From: Bradyrhizobiaceae bacterium
GTDB lineage: Bacteria > Pseudomonadota > Alphaproteobacteria > Rhizobiales > Hyphomicrobiaceae
Direction of reading: 5' to 3'
DNA: 10,656 nt
NCBI GenBank assembly: GCA_947475855.1
Contig: CANJPN010000176.1
Location: forward strand, 1 to 10,656
How positions within the stretch are numbered: the stretch's first letter is position 1; each line of letters opens with the position of its first letter. Position numbers and translations under genes: made by a program. Positions 6,222 through 10,656 of the stretch are shown here, in pieces. Under the pieces are notes generated by a model. That model was not told the DNA's origin. It saw only the letters and a program-made list of their open reading frames with translations, and ran no database searches.

Positions 6222-7442
6222 GCTAAAGGCAACGGAACGCTCGTTCACAACTTCAAGCTGCTCGCCAATCACCAGCTCGACGGCTTCGGTGGCATGGGCG
6301 AAGGCATGTCCATCCAGATCGCACCGGACGGCCGCCGCATCCTCTGGCTAGCCCATGAGAGCGCGCCGAAGAACTTCACCGGCGTCGACGTCACCGACCC
6401 GAAAAATCCCAAGGTCGTCGTCCAGACGAACCTGCCGACCAGCCACATGCGCTCGAACTCGCTCGAGGTGTCTGGCAACATCATGGCCGTCGCCTACCAG
6501 ACCCAGAAGCAGGGCCAGAAGCCTGCTGGGATGGAGCTGTTCGACATATCGAAGCCCGAGAACCCGAAGTCGATCGCGTTCTTCGATAGGTCCGGCCCGC
6601 ACTCGCGCGGTGTCCACGTGCTCTGGTTCCATGACGGCGAATACGTGCACATGGCAGCCGGCGCACCGGACTTCGAGGCCGGCCACGAGCTCGACGACCA
6701 GTGCTACCAGATCATCGACGTGAAGAACCCCTCGAAGCCGACCGAGGTCGGCCGTTGGTGGATGCCCGGCACGAAGAAGGGCGAGACGCCGATCAAGCGC
6801 CACGAGAAGCCGGCACTCGACAAGGGTTTCCGTGCCCACAACACGAACGTCTACCCGTCACATCCCGATCGCTGCTACCTCGCCTATCTCGACGGCGGCA
6901 TGCTGATCATGGACATCAAGGACAAGGCCAACCCGAAGCCGATCTCGCGTTGGGACAACTCCCCACCGTACACCGGCTTCACCCACACCATGATCCCGAT
7001 GTTCAAGCGCGGCCTCGCGATCGTTGCCGACGAGTCGACCGTCGACGGCGGCAAGGATTGGCCCAAGCTCGTCTGGATCCTCGACATCCGCGACGAGAAG
7101 AATCCGATCCCGATCGCGACCTGCCCGCCACCGGCCTTCGACGAGTTCGCCCATCGCGGTGGCCGCTTCGGCGCGCACAACATGCACGAGAACCTGGAGC
7201 TGCCGACCTCGTTCCACTCCGAGGACATCATCTTCTGCACCTACTTCGGCGGTGGCTTGGTGGCCTACGACATCTCCAATCCCTATCGCCCGGAGACCGT
7301 CGGCACGTTCATTCCGCCGGCCCCGAACGGCTCGAAGATCGGCGCGATCCAGATCAACGACTGCTTCGTCGACGAGCGCCGGATCGTCTATTGCGTCGAC
7401 CGCTTCACCGGCGGCCTCTACATCCTCGAGCCGACGTTCTGA
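6219..7442 (+). CDS. LVIVD-repeat beta-propeller protein
   Basis: The 407-residue product carries a repeated strand-turn motif, hydrophobic-D-(I/V)-x-x-P/x-x-x-P. It reads GVDVTDPKNP (55-64), LFDISKPENP (107-116), IIDVKNPSKP (165-174), IMDIKDKANP (230-239), ILDIRDEKNP (287-296) and AYDISNPYRP (349-358), with a last partial strand LYILEP (400-405). Spacing of 51-65 residues fits one motif per propeller blade; six or seven blades are likely. This is the pattern of LVIVD-repeat proteins, whose function is mostly unknown. Histidines recur about 23-32 residues before motifs two to six (His76, His133, His207, His256, His320). There is no signal peptide, so it is probably cytoplasmic, unlike its exported upstream neighbour. 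TTG at 6219 is the start because of AGAGGA at 6206-6211. A link to methanethiol oxidase (SBP56) was considered, but its signature motifs are absent. Confidence 0.86.
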   Translation: MAKGNGTLVHNFKLLANHQLDGFGGMGEGMSIQIAPDGRRILWLAHESAPKNFTGVDVTDPKNPKVVVQTNLPTSHMRSNSLEVSGNIMAVAYQTQKQGQKPAGMELFDISKPENPKSIAFFDRSGPHSRGVHVLWFHDGEYVHMAAGAPDFEAGHELDDQCYQIIDVKNPSKPTEVGRWWMPGTKKGETPIKRHEKPALDKGFRAHNTNVYPSHPDRCYLAYLDGGMLIMDIKDKANPKPISRWDNSPPYTGFTHTMIPMFKRGLAIVADESTVDGGKDWPKLVWILDIRDEKNPIPIATCPPPAFDEFAHRGGRFGAHNMHENLELPTSFHSEDIIFCTYFGGGLVAYDISNPYRPETVGTFIPPAPNGSKIGAIQINDCFVDERRIVYCVDRFTGGLYILEPTF

Positions 7443-7460
7443 TGTGCGACGTCGCGCCAT

Positions 7461-7487
7461 GGTGTCAGACCCTGCGGGTCTGACACC
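7461..7487. repeat. Perfect 12-bp palindrome with 3-base loop
   Basis: GGTGTCAGACCC (7461-7472), loop TGC, then the exact complement GGGTCTGACACC (7476-7487). It starts 18 bases after the propeller stop. The strong GC stem could stop or attenuate transcription or protect the 3' end, but no T-tract follows. The sequence resembles small dispersed palindromes that I recall from other proteobacterial genomes, so a REP-like element is the alternative. It splits the plus-strand run into two likely transcription units. Confidence 0.8.
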
Positions 7488-7575
7488 GGAGCTTGCATCG
7501 CAAAGATCAAGACCGCTGGCACCCGTGCCAATCTGGATCTATGACCAGAAATCGGCTGAGAGTTGAACAGTGCTC

Positions 7576-8661
7576 ATGTCCAACCTTCTCACCCGCACCT
7601 TCGACGCCGGGGATCATCGCCCCTTCGGCCGCCGCTTGCGCAGCCCGCGCGGCGCGCGCGTCCCGCTCGTCGTCGTCACGGGCTTCCTCGGCGCGGGCAA
7701 GACCACACTCATCCGCGATCTCCTGCGCCAGCCCGAAGGCGCCGACACGCTCGTCATCGTCAACGAATTCGGCGAAGTCGGCATCGACGACGCGCTCCTG
7801 AAGACCGGCGGCGACGCGACGGTCCTGATGGGCAACGGTTGCTTGTGCTGCACCTTGCGCTCTGACCTTCAGAAGACGCTGGTCGAGGTGCTGGCCGAAC
7901 GCGCACGCGGAGAATTGCCACCGTTCCAGCAGATCATTCTGGAGACGAGCGGGCTCGCCGATCCCGTCCCGATCCTGCAAACGCTGACAGCCGACCGAGG
8001 TCTCGCGAGCCAGATCCACCTCCAGGCCGTCGTCACCGTGATCGACGCCGTGCTGGGATCGCGCACGCTCGAAGAGGCGCCCGAAGCGCGGCGTCAGGTC
8101 GCCGTAGCCGACCGCTTGATCCTGACGAAAGTCGATCTTGCCGGCGTCGAAGCAGCGCGGAACTTCGAGGCCGAATTGTTGGCGCTGAATCCCTCCGCGA
8201 AGATCGTGCGCGCCGAGAACGGCAAAGTCTCGCCGCAGACGATCCTTGCCGACAACGCCCAACTCACCGAACCGGTCTATCCGCCGCGCGAACGCGCTCA
8301 CCACGCCGCAGACGTCGAAAGCTTCGCCCTCCGGTTCGACAAGCCGCTCGACTGGATCGCCGTCGAACAGTCGCTGGAACTTTTGGCGCGCTTGCGAGGC
8401 CACGACATCCTGCGTGCAAAGGGCTTGCTCGACATCAAGGGCTGCAAAGGGCCGGTCGTCGTACATCAGGTGCAGCATTTGACAGCCAAGCCCGTGGAAC
8501 TCGAAAGCTGGCCTTCGGGCGAACGAAGCTCCCGCCTCGTGTTCATCACGCGCAACATCGCTCGCCGCGACATAGAAACACTGCTCGACATCGCGATCCG
8601 CCTCGCCGGCGAAGCGAATGTGCCGATGTCCGAGCCCGCGACGGACGGCAGTAACGATTGA
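7576..8661 (+). CDS. COG0523/CobW-family GTP-binding metallochaperone
   Basis: This 361-residue protein belongs to the G3E P-loop GTPases (COG0523: CobW, YeiR, YjiA, ZNG1), which use GTP to hand metal ions to client enzymes in the cytoplasm. Visible features are the Walker A GFLGAGKTTL (36-45), IVNEFGEVGIDDALL (61-75), the metal-binding CLCC (Cys89, Cys91, Cys92), ETSGLADP (123-130), and TKVD (184-187) for guanine recognition. The C-terminal CobW_C domain is about residues 246-345. A His-His pair (242-243) sits in the linker, which is shorter than the His-rich stretches of zinc or cobalt members. About 30 extra residues precede the P-loop. ATG at 7576 is used; GTG at 7570, two codons earlier, has better spacing from GAGAG (7558-7562) and is equally possible. 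The next gene follows after 62 bases. Metal and client are unknown; neighbouring HyuB- or propeller-type proteins are candidates by position only. Confidence 0.93.
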   Translation: MSNLLTRTFDAGDHRPFGRRLRSPRGARVPLVVVTGFLGAGKTTLIRDLLRQPEGADTLVIVNEFGEVGIDDALLKTGGDATVLMGNGCLCCTLRSDLQKTLVEVLAERARGELPPFQQIILETSGLADPVPILQTLTADRGLASQIHLQAVVTVIDAVLGSRTLEEAPEARRQVAVADRLILTKVDLAGVEAARNFEAELLALNPSAKIVRAENGKVSPQTILADNAQLTEPVYPPRERAHHAADVESFALRFDKPLDWIAVEQSLELLARLRGHDILRAKGLLDIKGCKGPVVVHQVQHLTAKPVELESWPSGERSSRLVFITRNIARRDIETLLDIAIRLAGEANVPMSEPATDGSND

Positions 8662-8723
8662 GATCTCTTAACATCGCCGACCAAACGAAAAACTGTCCGA
8701 GGAAACAGCAGGTGGAGAAGACG

Positions 8724-9758
8724 ATGAGCAGGTTCGGTGCGCGGGCCCTGACCGCGATAGCCGCCGCCGTGGCGTGCGCAGCACCAGCTTCAGCGCAGCA
8801 GGAAGACATGGCGGCATTCTTCGCCGGCAAGACTGTCCGCATCATCGTCGGCGTCGGCGTCGGCTCGGGCTACGACATCAACGCCCGTATCGTTGCCCGC
8901 CATATCGGCAACCACATCCCCGGAAAGCCTCAGATCGTCGTGCAGAACCAGCCGGGCGCCGGCAGTCTGACGATGACGCAGACGCTCTACAACAGCGGCC
9001 CCAAGGACGGCACCGTGATCGGCGCATCCCATCAAGGCATCCCGACCGCGCAACTTCTGACGCCGGAGCAGACGAGATTCGATCCAGCCAAACTTAATTG
9101 GATCGGCTCCAGCAACCGCGAAACGCAGGTCACGTACGCCTGGGCCAACGTGCCCATCAAGTCCATCGAGGACATCAGAACCACAAAATTCGTCGTCGGT
9201 AGCCAAGCCCCCGGCTCCTCGCAGAACGACTTTCCCGTCGCGCTCAATAAGCTGTTCGGCTTCAACTTCAGCGTCGTGAATGGCTATGAGGCCACCGCCA
9301 AGATCCACCTCGCGATGGAGCGAGGCGAAGTGCATGGCATCGCCGCCGTCAACTGGTCGTCGCTGACGTCGCTGCAACCGCAATGGCTCGCGGAGAAGAA
9401 GATCAACCTCATCGGACAGTTTGGAATGCGCCCGCACCCCGAGCTGAAGACCGTGCCGATGTGGCTCGACATCGCCAAATCTCCTTCCGACCGGCAAGCC
9501 ATGGAACTGCTGCTCTCACGCCTCGAAACCGGCCGCCCCTTCTTCCTGCCCCCAGATGTGCCGGCAGCCCGCGTCACTGCCCTGCGCCGTGCCTTCGACG
9601 CCACCATGAAGGATCCCGCATTCATCGCCGAAGCAGATAAATCCAAGCTCGAGGTCGATCCGATGACCGGCGAGGAACTCGCAGACTTCGTCGTCAAGCT
9701 CAACGCCACACCGCCCGACGTCGTCGCCCGCGTCCGTGACGCCCTTGCAGGCAAGTAG
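8724..9758 (+). CDS. TTT-family periplasmic substrate-binding protein (second)
   Basis: This 344-residue receptor has a clear Sec signal peptide: MSRFGAR, a hydrophobic stretch at 8-22, and ASA|QQ cleavage after residue 24. The mature part shows the TTT receptor motifs GKTVRIIVGVGVGSGYD (35-51), HIPGKPQIVVQNQPGAGS (64-81) and LYNSGPKDGTVIGA (88-101). It belongs to a different branch from the first binding protein in the window: the GSGYD...ARHIGNHIPG style against PFGAGTITD...VENRPGAG. ATG at 8724 follows GGAG at 8714-8717 (spacing 6). It lies 62 bases after the metallochaperone gene and may be co-transcribed with it. No TctA or TctB partner is present nearby. The HyuB-like gene downstream suggests that the ligand could be a carboxylate or cyclic amide, but that is only a guess from context. 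Confidence 0.92.
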   Translation: MSRFGARALTAIAAAVACAAPASAQQEDMAAFFAGKTVRIIVGVGVGSGYDINARIVARHIGNHIPGKPQIVVQNQPGAGSLTMTQTLYNSGPKDGTVIGASHQGIPTAQLLTPEQTRFDPAKLNWIGSSNRETQVTYAWANVPIKSIEDIRTTKFVVGSQAPGSSQNDFPVALNKLFGFNFSVVNGYEATAKIHLAMERGEVHGIAAVNWSSLTSLQPQWLAEKKINLIGQFGMRPHPELKTVPMWLDIAKSPSDRQAMELLLSRLETGRPFFLPPDVPAARVTALRRAFDATMKDPAFIAEADKSKLEVDPMTGEELADFVVKLNATPPDVVARVRDALAGK

Positions 9759-9761
9759 AAA

Positions 9762-9848
9762 GTAGGGCGGGTAAGCGAGGCGACTCGCATCGCGCAACCC
9801 GCCGATGTAGTCACGAGATCTGGCGGGATGCGCTACGCTGACCCGCCC
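9762..9848. repeat. Second mirrored REP-like repeat, upstream of the HyuB-like gene
   Basis: Outer arms GGGCGGGT (9765-9772) and ACCCGCCC (9841-9848) are exact complements. An inner 12-bp arm, 9792-9803, pairs with 9822-9833 at 11 of 12 positions. Two facing local hairpins are also possible: GGCGGGT (9766-9772) with ACCCGCC (9797-9803), and GGCGGG (9822-9827) with CCCGCC (9842-9847). The GTAGGG start and the facing-hairpin layout match the repeat after gatB, though the arms differ in sequence. It begins 3 bases after the binding-protein stop and ends 28 bases before the next start. Confidence 0.7.
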
Positions 9849-9876
9849 GACGAAACACTCCAATTCGATCGGCCCC

Positions 9877-10656
9877 ATGATGTCCGCCCCACCGAGCACC
9901 ACCGCCGCCCACCCGATCACGGTCGAGGTCGTCCGCAATGCTGTCGTTGCTTATGCCGACGAGATGGCGATGGCCCTGTGCAAGTCCGCCTACAACATGA
10001 TGATCTATGAAGTCCGCGACTTCTGCTGCGGCCTGATCGATCTCCAGGGCCGGATGATCTCGCAGAATCGCGGCGGCCTTCCGATCTTCCTCGCCGACCT
10101 CGGCGTCGCGGTCGAGGACGGCATCGCGCGCTACGGTTTGGACGGGTTCCAGCCCGGCGACGTGATGATCATGAATCACGCCGGCGTCTGCGGACAGCAT
10201 CTCAACAACGTCGTGCTCTACGCGCCCTGCTTCGTCGACGGCGTGCTCGTCGCGTTCGCGGCTTCGCGCGCGCACTGGGTCGATATCGGCGGCATGCGCA
10301 TCGGCTTCGGCTCCTACGCGACGAGCGAAGTCTTCGCCGAAGGCATCCAGATGCGCTCGCTCAAAATCTACGAAGCCGGCCGCCGCAACGAAACCCTCTG
10401 GCAGATCCTGCGCGACAACACCCGCTTCCCGGACGCAGCCCTTGGCGACATGCGCGCGCAGATCGCCTGCTGCCAGTTGGGCTCTCGCCGCTACGCCGAG
10501 TTGATCGGCCGCTATGGCCGGCCGACGGTCGAGCAGGCCATTCAGCGAATCTGGGAACAGGCCGACGCCAAGGTCCGCGCCGTCGTCGAGAAGATCCCCG
10601 ACGGCACCTACTCGGCCGAGAGCTTCCTCGACAACGACGGCCGCACTGGCAAGCCC
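9877..10656 (+). CDS. Hydantoinase B/oxoprolinase family protein (5' part; runs off the window)
   Basis: An open frame of 260 codons with no stop reaches the window end, so the gene is partial; family members are usually 500-600 residues or more. It belongs to the HyuB family, which includes 5-oxoprolinase and N-methylhydantoinase halves and the alpha subunit of acetone carboxylase. These normally work with an ATP-using HyuA partner. Marks are ITVEVVRNAV (14-23), EVRDFCCGLIDLQGRMISQN (45-64), GGLPIFLADLG (66-76), FQPGDVMIMNH (91-101), GQHLNN (106-111), FVDGVLVAFAASRAHWVDIGG (119-139, as FVDGVLVAF and RAHWVDIGG), and IPDGTYSAESFLDNDG (240-255). The usual NDPYxGGTHLPD segment is replaced by NHAGVCGQHLNN, so the aspartate of the H-x-x-D metal pair is Asn111. 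ATG at 9877 or 9880 is the start (the in-frame stop at 9808 limits the choice); no convincing ribosome site precedes it. HyuA is not in view. Confidence 0.88.
   Translation, partial: MMSAPPSTTAAHPITVEVVRNAVVAYADEMAMALCKSAYNMMIYEVRDFCCGLIDLQGRMISQNRGGLPIFLADLGVAVEDGIARYGLDGFQPGDVMIMNHAGVCGQHLNNVVLYAPCFVDGVLVAFAASRAHWVDIGGMRIGFGSYATSEVFAEGIQMRSLKIYEAGRRNETLWQILRDNTRFPDAALGDMRAQIACCQLGSRRYAELIGRYGRPTVEQAIQRIWEQADAKVRAVVEKIPDGTYSAESFLDNDGRTGKP

Noticed and set aside
6219..7442. Methanethiol oxidase/selenium-binding protein (SBP56)
   Set aside because: The propeller is similar in kind, but the cysteine and CSSCFG-type signatures are missing, while the LVIVD-type D(I/V)xxP repeats are plain.
6219..7442. 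Tandem DNA repeat within the propeller gene
   Set aside because: The repetition is only at the protein-motif level; the bases of the blades are diverged.
7443..7575. A small gene between the propeller and the metallochaperone
   Set aside because: Only short frames without a ribosome site or recognisable motif are present; the main feature is the palindrome.
1..10656. CRISPR array, transposon, prophage, toxin-antitoxin or defence island
   Set aside because: No direct-repeat array, transposase or integrase motifs, tRNA or nuclease/helicase genes could be seen on either strand.

Overview
The window is GC-rich bacterial DNA with dense, short-spaced genes. GatB, CrcB and RluC type, Tat and Sec signal peptides, two tripartite tricarboxylate transporter (TTT) binding proteins and a hydantoinase B-family gene all suggest an alphaproteobacterium. 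Hyphomicrobiales (Bradyrhizobium/Xanthobacteraceae-like) is most likely. The assignment is an inference from protein style; there is no rRNA or other marker to fix it.

Layout. 38-1021 (+) encodes a periplasmic Bug/TctC-type binding protein. 1096-2580 (+) is gatB, the B subunit of the Asp/Glu-tRNA amidotransferase. A mirrored REP-like repeat (2582-2679) follows, then a small seven-helix membrane protein of the MCFSAT/DUF6629 type (2794-3450, +). That gene converges, with 6 bases between stops, on a minus-strand pair: crcB (fluoride channel, 4826-4446) and an RluC-type 23S rRNA pseudouridine synthase (4449-3457), whose stop and start overlap as ATGA. About 240 bases of divergent control region separate crcB from the plus-strand run that fills the rest of the window.

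The plus-strand run from 5065 holds a Tat-exported PuuE-like member of the polysaccharide deacetylase superfamily (5065-6066), an LVIVD-repeat beta-propeller starting at TTG (6219-7442), a perfect 12-bp palindrome (7461-7487), a COG0523/CobW GTPase metallochaperone (7576-8661), a second TTT binding protein (8724-9758), a second mirrored repeat (9762-9848), and the 5' part of a hydantoinase B/acetone carboxylase alpha-like gene (from 9877, running off the end). The last gene has no stop in the window.

How they may work together. The first 4.8 kb is housekeeping plus one orphan binding protein. The 5-10.6 kb part looks like an accessory catabolic neighbourhood: uptake of an unknown small acid or amide (TTT binding protein), ATP-dependent ring opening or carboxylation (HyuB), a secreted C-N hydrolase-like protein, a metal chaperone and a histidine-rich propeller. 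Shared substrate or regulation is inferred only from co-direction and proximity; repeats interrupt the run at two places. The most interesting points are the replaced metal ligand in the HyuB-like protein and the regular histidine placement in the propeller. I see no CRISPR array, transposase, integrase, tRNA or clear defence system.
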